A stretch of 5,124 bases of DNA from Pseudomonadota bacterium (GCA_023419875.1 JAEZXM010000463.1:1-5124); one strand, 5' to 3'; shown: positions 1 through 5,124, numbered from the stretch's first letter. Program-made: numbers and translations. Notes: generated from the sequence alone by a model not told the origin.

Positions 1-436
1 CTCGCGTACCGAGCTCCGCGCGCGGCTCGATCGCGAGCCCGTGCCAGCCGCTCGACGCCGCCAGGAGCGGCCAGGCGGCGAACGTCGCCTGCGGCGAGCC
101 GTCGGGGCCGAACACCTGCCACCCGGCCCCGGCTCCCGCCTGCGCGGCGACGGCGACGTGCCCGGTACCGTCCGAGAGGCCGCCGCTGCAGAGCGAGCGC
201 GGAGGCGCGTCCCAGCTCACCTCGACCGGCTCCGGTGCGCGGTCCGGCAGGAGGCCATCGCACTCCGGGTGCTGATCGACACGCTGAAGGGTCACGGTGC
301 CCGTCGCCCCGGTCGGTCCCGTCGGCCCGGCGGGGCCGCCCGGATCAGGGCCGCCGGCCGAAGTCCCGCCGCCGGCGCTCCCTCCTCCGCACGCCAGGGC
401 GACCGTGAGCACCAGGAGAGGGCGGCGAGGGCGCAC
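1..436 (-). CDS. Lipoprotein with collagen-like Gly-X-Y tract, N-terminal part only
   Basis: This frame stays open from a GTG at 436-434 to the left edge, giving 145 codons without a stop; the C-terminus lies outside the window. The start was chosen because it gives a clean lipoprotein signal: a basic stretch (RPRR, residues 2-5), a hydrophobic core (LLVLTVALA, 7-15) and Cys16 as the expected lipidated residue, followed by a glycine-rich spacer. Residues 34-48 form about five Gly-X-Y triplets (GPA, GPT, GPT, GAT, GTV), like a short collagen-type tract. Beyond that, the region with Cys59 and Cys83 and the GWQVFGPDGSPQ stretch (105-116) vaguely recalls a beta-propeller blade, but I do not recognise the family. 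No good Shine-Dalgarno sits before the GTG. An ATG at 447-445 has a better-placed AGGG but is in another frame and reads to a stop after about 51 residues. It is divergent from the oxidoreductase gene. Surface exposure is inferred. Confidence 0.72.
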   Translation of the reverse strand, partial: MRPRRPLLVLTVALACGGGSAGGGTSAGGPDPGGPAGPTGPTGATGTVTLQRVDQHPECDGLLPDRAPEPVEVSWDAPPRSLCSGGLSDGTGHVAVAAQAGAGAGWQVFGPDGSPQATFAAWPLLAASSGWHGLAIEPRAELGTR

Positions 437-461
437 GGGCGAAGCATCGTCACGCCCTGCT

Positions 462-485
462 CCGCCCGCCCGCCCGCTCGCCCGC
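462..485. repeat. CCGC tetranucleotide tandem repeat
   Basis: Six consecutive four-base units read CCGC, CCGC, CCGC, CCGC, TCGC, CCGC. The run lies in the gap between the divergent lipoprotein and oxidoreductase genes, outside both proposed reading frames. Such runs can arise by slippage in GC-rich DNA. No function is evident. Confidence 0.5.
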
Positions 486-526
486 CGGGAGGCCGGGGGG
501 GTGCGCGGACGATGCCAGTGCGCTAG

Positions 527-533
527 AAGGGGA
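527..533 (+). promoter_or_regulatory. Ribosome binding site fixing the start of the quinone oxidoreductase
   Basis: The purine run AAGGGGA lies three bases before the ATG at 537. It supports that start over earlier in-frame ATGs (for example at 297), whose extra 80 residues are low-complexity and antisense to the divergent lipoprotein. The protein from 537 begins exactly where Qor-family proteins begin (MARTIRIHETGGPEVL). Confidence 0.6.
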
Positions 534-536
534 CCC

Positions 537-1514
537 ATGGCGAGGACGATCCGGATTCACGAGACCGGCGGCCCCGAGGTGCTCCGACTCGAGGACGTCC
601 CGGTGGGCGACCCGGGCCCGGGCGAGGCGCGCGTCCGCCACACGGTCTCGGGCGTGAACTTCATCGACATCTACCATCGGTCCGGGCTCTACGCGCTGCC
701 GCTGCCGACCGGCCTCGGCAGCGAGGCGGCGGGGCGGGTCGAGGCGGTGGGACCGAACGTCGGCCACCTCGCCCCGGGCGACCGGGTGGTCTACCTGGCC
801 TCCGGCACGCCGGGCTCGTACGCCGAGGCGCGCCTCATGAAGGCGGACCGCCTCGTGAAGTTGCCGCCGGGCGTGGACGACGAGACGGCAGCGGCCGTGT
901 TCCTGAAGGGCCTCACCGTGCACGCGCTCGTGCGCCGGACCTACGCAGTGAAGCCGGGCGACGTGGTCCTCTGGCACGCGGCCGCCGGCGGGGTCGGCCT
1001 GCTCGCCGTGCAGTGGCTGAAGGCGCTGGGCGCGACGGTGATCGGCACCGTCGGCTCGGACGAGAAGGCGGAGCTCGTCCGCCAGCACGGGTGCGACCAC
1101 GCCATCGTCTACACGCGCGAGGATTTCACGCAACGTGTGCGCCAGCTCACGGGTGGGGCCGGTGTGCCCGTGGTCTACGACTCGGTGGGGAAGGCCACCT
1201 TCGAAGGGTCGCTCGACTGCCTCAGGCCGCTCGGCCTCATGGTCAGCTTCGGGAACGCCTCGGGCGCGGTCCCGCCTTTCGCGCCGGTGCTGCTCTCCCA
1301 GAAGGGATCGCTCTATCTCACCCGCCCGACGGTCGGGCACTACGTGGCGTCCCGCGCGGACCTCGAGGCGGCCGCATCCGAGCTGTTCCGGATGATCGAG
1401 ATCGGGCGGCTGCGGGTGCGGGTGGGCGGGCGCTGGCCGCTCGAGCGCGCCGGGGAGGCGCACCGGGCGCTCGCCGACCGGAAGACGACCGGGTCGCTCT
1501 TGATCCAGATCTAA
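537..1514 (+). CDS. qor: NADPH:quinone oxidoreductase, zinc-independent MDR family (Qor-like)
   Basis: A 325-residue cytoplasmic enzyme expected to reduce quinones, and possibly other enones, with NADPH. It has a GroES-like N-terminal domain (about 1-125, including GSEAAGRVEAVG at 61-72) followed by a Rossmann domain. The full quinone oxidoreductase / zeta-crystallin signature spans residues 141-162 (GD, then AAAGGVG at 148-154, Gln159 and Lys162). Lys177 and Tyr192 fall where, as I recall, E. coli Qor contacts the 2'-phosphate of NADPH, which favours NADPH over NADH. The zinc ligands of alcohol dehydrogenases are absent, as expected for this branch. Length matches the usual 320-330 residues, and both ends look complete (C-terminus KTTGSLLIQI). 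The ATG has a purine-rich Shine-Dalgarno at 527-533. The lipoprotein gene on the left is divergent; the ligase follows after 105 bases on the same strand. The physiological substrate cannot be read from sequence, and a quinone/enal reductase paralogue is possible. Confidence 0.93.
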   Translation: MARTIRIHETGGPEVLRLEDVPVGDPGPGEARVRHTVSGVNFIDIYHRSGLYALPLPTGLGSEAAGRVEAVGPNVGHLAPGDRVVYLASGTPGSYAEARLMKADRLVKLPPGVDDETAAAVFLKGLTVHALVRRTYAVKPGDVVLWHAAAGGVGLLAVQWLKALGATVIGTVGSDEKAELVRQHGCDHAIVYTREDFTQRVRQLTGGAGVPVVYDSVGKATFEGSLDCLRPLGLMVSFGNASGAVPPFAPVLLSQKGSLYLTRPTVGHYVASRADLEAAASELFRMIEIGRLRVRVGGRWPLERAGEAHRALADRKTTGSLLIQI

Positions 1515-1518
1515 GCTC

Positions 1519-1559
1519 GGGCCGCGTGGGGTCGGTCGAGGACGCGCGCCCGGCCCTTT
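1519..1559 (+). terminator. Weak candidate terminator after the oxidoreductase gene
   Basis: Five bases after the stop codon, GGGCCG (1519-1524) can pair with CGGCCC (1551-1556), with TTT following. The intervening 26 bases allow a small additional pairing (GCGT with ACGC). The long loop and three-base T run make this a poor intrinsic terminator, and GC-rich genomes often use Rho instead. Confidence 0.25.
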
Positions 1560-1566
1560 CCAGCCT

Positions 1567-1594
1567 TTGTCGCCGAGCGCGGGTGGTCTACGAT
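1567..1594 (+). promoter_or_regulatory. Candidate sigma-70-type promoter for the acyl-CoA ligase
   Basis: TTGTCG (1567-1572) and TACGAT (1589-1594) are separated by 16 bases and resemble -35 and -10 boxes, with four matches each to TTGACA and TATAAT. Transcription would start near 1601 and give a leader of about 20 bases containing the ligase ribosome binding site GGAGG at 1610-1614. This fits an independently transcribed ligase gene. It is judged by eye only. Confidence 0.42.
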
Positions 1595-1619
1595 CGGCCT
1601 CCTTTCACCGGAGGCGATC

Positions 1620-3260
1620 ATGCCGGCCCCTTCCTACGTCAGCGGCACGTCCGAGATTCCACTCCTCGGCGAGACCATCGGCGAGAACCTGCGCCGCACC
1701 GTGGAGCGCGTTCCCGATCGCGAGGCCCTCGTCTCGCCGTACCAGAACTACCGCGCGACGTACCGGCAGTTCTGGGAGGAGACCGGGATGGTGGCGCGCG
1801 CGCTCCTCGCCCGCGGCGTGAAGAAGGGCGACCGGGTCGGCATCTGGGCGCCGAACCGCTGGGAGTGGGTGGTCATCCAGTACGCCACCGCGCGGATGGG
1901 CGCGATCCTCGTCAACGTGAACCCGGCCTACCGGACCCACGAGCTCGAGTACGCGCTCAAGCAGTCCGGCGTCTCGACGCTCTTCCTCTCCAAGAAGTTC
2001 CGCCAGACCGACTACGTGGCCATGGTGCGGGAGGTCCAGCTCCGCTGCCCCGAGCTCCAGGCCACGGTCGTCATCGACGACGAGTGGAACGCGCTCCGGG
2101 AGGACGCGCTCAAGTACTCGACCGACGAGCTGGCCGCGCGCGAGCACGAGCTCCAGTTCGACGACGCGATCAACATCCAGTACACGAGCGGGACCACCGG
2201 CTTCCCCAAGGGCGCGACCCTCTCGCACCACAACATCCTCAACAACGGCTTCTTCATCGGCGAGTTCTGCCGCTACACGGAGAAGGATCGGGTCTGCCTC
2301 CCGGTGCCGTTCTACCACTGCTTCGGCATGGTCCTCGGGAACATGGCCATCACCTCGCACGGCGCGGCGATCGTGATCTCCGGCGAGGCCTTCGACCCCG
2401 CGCTGGTGATGAAGACCGTCCAGGAAGAGCGGTGCACCTCGCTCTACGGCGTGCCGACGATGTTCATCGCCGAGCTCGAGCACCCCGACTTCTCGAAGTA
2501 CGACTTCGCCAGCCTCCGCACCGGGATCATGGCCGGCTCGCCCTGTCCGATCGAGGTGATGAAGAAGGTGCAGAAGGACATGCACATGCCGGAGGTCACC
2601 ATCTGCTACGGCATGACCGAGACCTCGCCGGTGTCCACGCAGTCGAGGACCGACGATCCGCTCGAGAAGCGCGTCGCCACGGTCGGCCAGGTGCACCCGC
2701 ACGTCGAGGTGAAGATCATCGACGCCACCACCGGCCGGATCGTCCCCCGCGGCTCACCGGGAGAGCTCTGCACCCGCGGGTACTCGGTCATGCTCGGCTA
2801 CTGGAACAACCCGAAGGCCACCCACGAGGCGATCGACGAGGGCCGCTGGATGCACACCGGCGACCTCGCCACCATGGACGACCAAGGCTACGTGAAGATC
2901 GTCGGCCGCATCAAGGACATGGTGCTCCGCGGCGGCGAGAACATCTTCCCGCGCGAGGTGGAGGAGTTCTTGTACACGGTCCCGGGCATCGCCGACGTGC
3001 AGGTGATCGGCGTGCCGGACGCCAAGTACGGCGAGGAGCTCATGGCCTGGGTGAAGCTGCGCGCCGGCGCGGCGCTCACCGGCGAGGAGATCCGCGCCTA
3101 CTGCAGGGGCAAGATCGCGACCTACAAGATCCCGCGCTACTACAAGTTCGTGGACGGCTTCCCGATGACCGTCTCCGGGAAGGTCCAGAAGTACAAGATG
3201 CGCGAGCAGTCGATCGAGGAGCTCGGGCTCCAGGCGGCGGCGGCGATCGAGACGGCCTGA
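1620..3260 (+). CDS. AMP-forming acyl-CoA ligase (fatty-acid--CoA ligase, ACSF2-like)
   Basis: A 546-residue member of the ANL adenylate-forming superfamily. It would activate a carboxylic acid with ATP to an acyl-adenylate and pass it to CoA, feeding beta-oxidation or lipid synthesis. The core motifs are intact: phosphate-binding YTSGTTGFPKG at 188-198, FYHCFG at 231-236, YGMTET at 330-335 (adenine/ATP site), HTGD at 412-415 with the ribose-binding Asp415, the hinge GRIKD at 429-433 followed by LRGGENIFPREVEEFL, and the C-terminal SGK at 519-521, whose Lys521 is the expected adenylation lysine. The stretch around YTEKDRVCLPVPFYHCFGMVLGN strongly recalls animal ACSF2 and bacterial medium/long-chain ligases, so a medium- or long-chain fatty acid is the likeliest substrate. 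There is no signal peptide, so it should be cytoplasmic. The ATG is preceded by GGAGG at 1610-1614 with a five-base spacer, and a promoter-like pair lies just upstream. It ends 28 bases before the convergent hydrolase gene. Chain length and aliphatic versus aromatic substrate remain uncertain. Confidence 0.94.
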   Translation: MPAPSYVSGTSEIPLLGETIGENLRRTVERVPDREALVSPYQNYRATYRQFWEETGMVARALLARGVKKGDRVGIWAPNRWEWVVIQYATARMGAILVNVNPAYRTHELEYALKQSGVSTLFLSKKFRQTDYVAMVREVQLRCPELQATVVIDDEWNALREDALKYSTDELAAREHELQFDDAINIQYTSGTTGFPKGATLSHHNILNNGFFIGEFCRYTEKDRVCLPVPFYHCFGMVLGNMAITSHGAAIVISGEAFDPALVMKTVQEERCTSLYGVPTMFIAELEHPDFSKYDFASLRTGIMAGSPCPIEVMKKVQKDMHMPEVTICYGMTETSPVSTQSRTDDPLEKRVATVGQVHPHVEVKIIDATTGRIVPRGSPGELCTRGYSVMLGYWNNPKATHEAIDEGRWMHTGDLATMDDQGYVKIVGRIKDMVLRGGENIFPREVEEFLYTVPGIADVQVIGVPDAKYGEELMAWVKLRAGAALTGEEIRAYCRGKIATYKIPRYYKFVDGFPMTVSGKVQKYKMREQSIEELGLQAAAAIETA

Positions 3261-3288
3261 GAGGCTCGTCCTCCACCACTCCGGACCG

Positions 3289-4119
3289 TCAGGGCTTCGG
3301 GTTCGCCAGCAACCAGCCGTAGGGATCCTCGCCGGACAGATCGGCGTAGACCGCCGTCCAGACGTCGTGCCCGAGGCCCGGCCGCTCGGTCCAGACGAGC
3401 TCGCGCGCCGGCGGCGACGGGCACTCGGCCAGCTTCGCCATGGTGTCGCGCTCGCGGGTGATGGTGACCACCGAGTCGGCCGTCCCGTGTACGGCCCATA
3501 TCGCCACCTCGCGGAGCCGGCAGCCCTGCCTTCCCCACGCGCTCCAGGGCCGGTCTGGAGAGCCGGGATCGCCGGCGAGCAGCAGCGCCGCCGCCACCAC
3601 CTCCCCGCCGTGATCGCCGAGGTAGCTCCAGATGGCGATCGAGCCGCAGGAGAGTCCGGTCAGGTAGACGCGGCGCGGGTCGATCCGGTAGTTCGCCAGC
3701 GCCCAGGTGAGGAACCGGTGGAGCTCGGCGGAGGAGGTGCAGAGCCGACCTGGGTGCTGCGGCGCGAGGACCACGAAGGGCAAGGACTCCGGCCACCGAC
3801 CCTGCGAGGCGAGCATGATGGGGCCGTTGGCCAGGAGCTTGAACAGCTCGGTGCCCCCGTCCCCGTTCTCGTAGGTTCCGTGCACGGCCAGGAGCAAGGG
3901 CCGGGGCGCTCCGTCGCCGTACCCGGGCGGCAGGTACTCGTAGAACCCCATGGCCGCTGCGGTCGAGCCGAGCGGGCGGGGCGTGAGCTGGGCCGGCGAC
4001 GGGGGTGCGCCGGCGGGCGGCGCGGCTGCGGAAGGCGCACGTGCGACCGGGGTGCGGGAACCAGCGCCGCACGCGAGGCAAACGAGCGCCGCCCAGGCGG
4101 CGAGCGTGGAAGCGCGCAT
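3289..4119 (-). CDS. Exported alpha/beta-hydrolase, PHB-depolymerase / predicted-peptidase-like esterase
   Basis: A 276-residue exported hydrolase. Residues 1-17 form a signal sequence (basic start, hydrophobic core, LVCLACGAG). Cys17 could be lipidated, but Cys at -3 (Cys14) is unusual for a lipobox, so a plain secretion signal is also possible. A low-complexity Ala/Pro linker (about 24-47) precedes the catalytic domain. That domain shows the fold's landmarks: LLLAVHG (75-81, oxyanion-hole HG), nucleophile elbow GLSCGS with Ser157, HGTADSVV with Asp215, and GLGHDVW with His251, so the triad is complete. The C-terminal run HDVWTAVY...DPYGWLL resembles polyhydroxybutyrate-depolymerase-like esterases and the predicted-peptidase group (COG4099). 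The substrate, an ester or possibly a peptide, is unknown. The start at 4119 places the signal sequence at the N-terminus; an in-frame ATG at 4161 would add 14 residues, and neither has a strong Shine-Dalgarno. It is convergent with the ligase and divergent from the small lipoprotein gene. Confidence 0.88.
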   Translation of the reverse strand: MRASTLAAWAALVCLACGAGSRTPVARAPSAAAPPAGAPPSPAQLTPRPLGSTAAAMGFYEYLPPGYGDGAPRPLLLAVHGTYENGDGGTELFKLLANGPIMLASQGRWPESLPFVVLAPQHPGRLCTSSAELHRFLTWALANYRIDPRRVYLTGLSCGSIAIWSYLGDHGGEVVAAALLLAGDPGSPDRPWSAWGRQGCRLREVAIWAVHGTADSVVTITRERDTMAKLAECPSPPARELVWTERPGLGHDVWTAVYADLSGEDPYGWLLANPKP

Positions 4120-4224
4120 TCCGCGACGATACGCCGACAGCCCGCCCGCACCCCTGGCCATCGGGAGGTCTCCACGTGGTGACGCGCGGGGCCCGGAGGA
4201 AACCGCTGGTCCCGCTCCGATCGC

Positions 4225-4253
4225 GCGGCCGCGGCGCCGCTGCGGGCGCCCGC
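4225..4253. repeat. Cluster of three short perfect GC palindromes
   Basis: GCGGCCGC (4225-4232), GCGGCGCCGC (4231-4240) and GCGGGCGCCCGC (4242-4253) follow one another almost without gaps; the first two overlap by two bases. Each equals its own reverse complement. They could be binding sites or a folded RNA element, but such motifs also occur by chance in sequence made almost wholly of G and C. Confidence 0.45.
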
Positions 4254-4326
4254 GAACGCCTGCACGATCGGTCGGGCGAGGTTGCGCCCCTGTGCCGAGG
4301 CTCCGCCGAACCCCTCGAAGCGAGCC

Positions 4327-4365
4327 GCCGGCGCTCCGGGTCCCGACCACCCCCCGAGCGCCGGC
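4327..4365. repeat. 10-bp perfect inverted repeat with 19-base spacer
   Basis: GCCGGCGCTC at 4327-4336 is the exact reverse complement of GAGCGCCGGC at 4356-4365. It is the longest perfect inverted repeat I found between the two divergent genes. It lies about 110 bases before the small lipoprotein start, upstream of the candidate promoter. No T run follows on either strand, which argues against an intrinsic terminator. A regulator-binding site or a chance pairing in GC-rich DNA are both possible. Confidence 0.5.
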
Positions 4366-4387
4366 CCGTCCGCGGAGGCTACGCCCC

Positions 4388-4417
4388 TCGACCCGGGGAC
4401 ACGGACCCGTGCTTAAT
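4388..4417 (+). promoter_or_regulatory. Candidate promoter of the small lipoprotein, overlapping a dyad
   Basis: TCGACC (4388-4393) and CTTAAT (4412-4417), 18 bases apart, each match four of six consensus -35 and -10 positions. The spacer contains the dyad CACGG-AC-CCGTG (4400-4411), directly against the -10 box, where a repressor could act. The TTAAT is one of the few AT-rich spots in the region, which adds some weight. The leader to the ATG at 4473 would be about 49 bases. Confidence 0.33.
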
Positions 4418-4472
4418 CCAACCGATGGACCAAAAGCTCCGCGGGTGGTATTGCTCGCCTCGGAGCCCATCC

Positions 4473-4916
4473 ATGACCCAGCGCCTTCTCGCCGCCGTTG
4501 CCCTCCTTCCGCTCGCCCTCACCGCCTGCGGGGACCGGAAGATCACCTGGACCACCCACGAGGCCGGACCGCTCGTCGTCGAGTTCCCATGCGTCCCGAA
4601 GGAGAGCGGCGTCGCCTGGAAGTGCATGCGCTCCGACGGCAGCGAGTACGCCATCCGCAAGGTGGAGAAGGGGCTCCCGCTCGACGCCGAGCTCGCCGAG
4701 GCGCGCGAGTACATGAGGGCGATCCCGAAGGGTGAGGTGTTCCAGGAGGACGCCTTCCCGCTTCGGTGGCGCGAGGTCCGGCAGTTCACGACCATCGACT
4801 TCCTGATGTACTACGAGGACGGGAAGGAGCTGACCCTCGAGGTGTCCTATCCCGCGCCACCGCCGCCCAAGGAGCTGGACGAGTTCTTCTCCCGGGCCAA
4901 GCTGAAGGGGAAGTGA
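4473..4916 (+). CDS. Small lipoprotein of unknown function
   Basis: A 147-residue predicted lipoprotein. The signal peptide is clear: MTQR, a hydrophobic core (5-16) and the lipobox LTAC with Cys19 as the lipid-bearing residue. Position +2 is Gly, so there is no inner-membrane retention Asp by the E. coli rule and outer-membrane sorting is expected. The mature part has alternating hydrophobic residues (GPLVVEFPCVP at 32-42; FTTIDFLMYY at 105-114; KELTLEVSYP at 118-127), suggesting a mostly beta fold, then a Pro run (129-132) and a basic helix-like tail (FFSRAKLKGK). Cys40 and Cys51 are close enough to form a disulfide in the periplasm. The FxVxFPxxP-like opening and FFxxxKL ending loosely recall small bacterial domains of unknown function, but I cannot name a family. 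The start is supported by GGAG at 4462-4465, seven bases before the ATG, and by the signal peptide beginning there. It is divergent from the exported hydrolase. Confidence 0.85.
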   Translation: MTQRLLAAVALLPLALTACGDRKITWTTHEAGPLVVEFPCVPKESGVAWKCMRSDGSEYAIRKVEKGLPLDAELAEAREYMRAIPKGEVFQEDAFPLRWREVRQFTTIDFLMYYEDGKELTLEVSYPAPPPPKELDEFFSRAKLKGK

Positions 4917-4931
4917 CGGGCGAATCCAGTC

Positions 4932-4953
4932 CCGCTCGTCGCCAGCGGAGCGG
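4932..4953. terminator. Candidate hairpin between two convergent genes
   Basis: CCGCTC (4932-4937) pairs with GAGCGG (4948-4953) around a ten-base loop, 15 bases after the lipoprotein stop. It sits between that gene and the proposed minus-strand gene ending at 4968, where a shared bidirectional terminator would be useful. No T run follows on either strand, so termination is uncertain. Confidence 0.25.
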
Positions 4954-4967
4954 AGGCCGCGCACGCG

Positions 4968-5124
4968 CTACATGCTGCGCAAGAGGAGCAGCCGCCGGAG
5001 CGCCTCGGCCCGGACGCCCCGCCAGCGGCCACCGAGGTCGCGCCACGGGCAGTGACCAACGCCGCGCGCGGAATGGATCACGAGCAGCGGGCGCGCGACT
5101 GTCCGAAGCCGGCCACTGCGCGAG
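4968..5124 (-). CDS. Possible C-terminal end of an unidentified protein entering from the right edge
   Basis: On the minus strand a frame is open from the right edge (first full codon at 5123-5121) to a TAG at 4970-4968, giving 51 residues. It was preferred over the other frames here because its third codon positions are mostly G or C (about 43 of 50 by my count), as in the genes nearby, and the competing minus frames look poorer. The translation includes RTVARPLLVIHSARGVG and then CPWRDLGGRWRGVRAEALRRLLLLRSM at the end, a basic, leucine-rich, helix-like tail. I do not recognise the protein. It would be convergent with the small lipoprotein, 51 bases away. A short plus-strand frame starting at an ATG at 5071 also runs off the edge and cannot be excluded. 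Confidence 0.35.
   Translation of the reverse strand, partial: SRSGRLRTVARPLLVIHSARGVGHCPWRDLGGRWRGVRAEALRRLLLLRSM

Larger units (their letters stand above)
4120..4472. other. Large divergent intergenic region with inverted repeats
   Basis: These 353 bases separate the start of the minus-strand hydrolase from the start of the plus-strand lipoprotein. Frames on both strands are open over long stretches, as expected in DNA this rich in G and C, but their translations are Arg/Ala/Pro-rich with no domain, signal sequence or start context, so I call it non-coding. It contains clustered GC palindromes (4225-4253), a 10-base-pair inverted repeat (4327-4365), and a promoter-like pair with a small dyad next to the lipoprotein gene (4388-4417). 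No tRNA or known riboswitch was recognised. Confidence 0.6.

Noticed and set aside
297..536. An 80-residue N-terminal extension of the oxidoreductase, including a GPVGPAGPPG-like stretch
   Set aside because: The collagen-like look on this strand is the complement of the Gly-Pro codons of the minus-strand lipoprotein. The family start and the ribosome site both point to the ATG at 537.
1605..2702. A 365-codon minus-strand frame antisense to the ligase
   Set aside because: The translation is a His/Asp/Leu/Val/Arg-biased mirror of the ligase codons with no recognisable domain. The ligase motifs on the other strand explain the openness.
1013..3322. A 769-codon plus-strand open frame crossing the oxidoreductase and ligase genes
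   Set aside because: It is out of frame with two genes that have intact domains and motifs. Its translation is Arg/Ala/Gly-rich with no domain, as expected for an alternate frame in very GC-rich coding DNA.
4126..4131. TATCGT on the minus strand as a -10 box six bases before the hydrolase ATG
   Set aside because: It would imply an almost leaderless transcript, and no acceptable -35 lies 16-18 bases further upstream, so it is too weak to list as a promoter.
4120..4470. A 117-codon N-terminal extension of the exported hydrolase
   Set aside because: It would bury the signal sequence inside the protein, is Arg/Gly-rich with no domain, and covers the intergenic region carrying the divergent promoter.
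4917..4944. A stretch with CGAATCC and ending GCCA that faintly resembles the 3' end of a tRNA (possible attachment-site remnant)
   Set aside because: The TTC of a T-loop is missing, the T-arm and acceptor stem cannot be formed, and the sequence just before it codes for the lipoprotein C-terminus. No integrase or second copy is visible.
4932..4953. The hairpin as a strong intrinsic terminator
   Set aside because: There is no T run on either strand, so it is kept only as a low-confidence feature.
1..5124. An undescribed defence, mobile or biosynthetic system
   Set aside because: There are no transposase, integrase, nuclease, methyltransferase, toxin-antitoxin, CRISPR or biosynthetic-cluster signals. 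The genes read as two metabolic enzymes, an exported hydrolase and lipoproteins.

Overview
The window is very GC-rich, with third codon positions almost all G or C. It holds soluble enzymes mixed with lipoproteins carrying collagen-like or proline/alanine-rich linkers. This composition and gene style suggest a myxobacterium of the Anaeromyxobacter type (Myxococcota). That placement comes from style and recalled families, not from a database search.

Layout, left to right. (1) Positions 1-436, minus strand: the N-terminal 145 codons of a lipoprotein with a short Gly-X-Y tract; the rest lies beyond the left edge. (2) A roughly 100-base divergent gap with a CCGC tandem repeat. (3) 537-1514, plus: a zinc-independent NADPH:quinone oxidoreductase of the Qor family. 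(4) A 105-base gap with a weak hairpin and a plausible promoter. (5) 1620-3260, plus: an AMP-forming acyl-CoA ligase most like the ACSF2 / medium-to-long-chain type, with all core motifs intact. (6) 3289-4119, minus, convergent with the ligase: an exported alpha/beta-hydrolase with a complete Ser-Asp-His triad. (7) 4120-4472: a 353-base divergent intergenic region with several inverted repeats and a possible promoter. (8) 4473-4916, plus: a 147-residue lipoprotein of unknown function. (9) 4917-5124: a hairpin and, tentatively, the C-terminal end of a minus-strand gene entering from the right edge.

The ligase would activate fatty acids in the cytoplasm for beta-oxidation or lipid synthesis, and the oxidoreductase would reduce quinones or enals. 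They share a strand, but the ligase seems to have its own promoter, so a shared operon is not established. The hydrolase and the two lipoproteins belong to the cell envelope and show no clear link to the enzymes.

I saw no mobile element, CRISPR array, rRNA, convincing tRNA, toxin-antitoxin pair or defence system. It reads as ordinary chromosomal sequence. The least explained parts are the small lipoprotein, the large divergent intergenic region and the left-edge lipoprotein.
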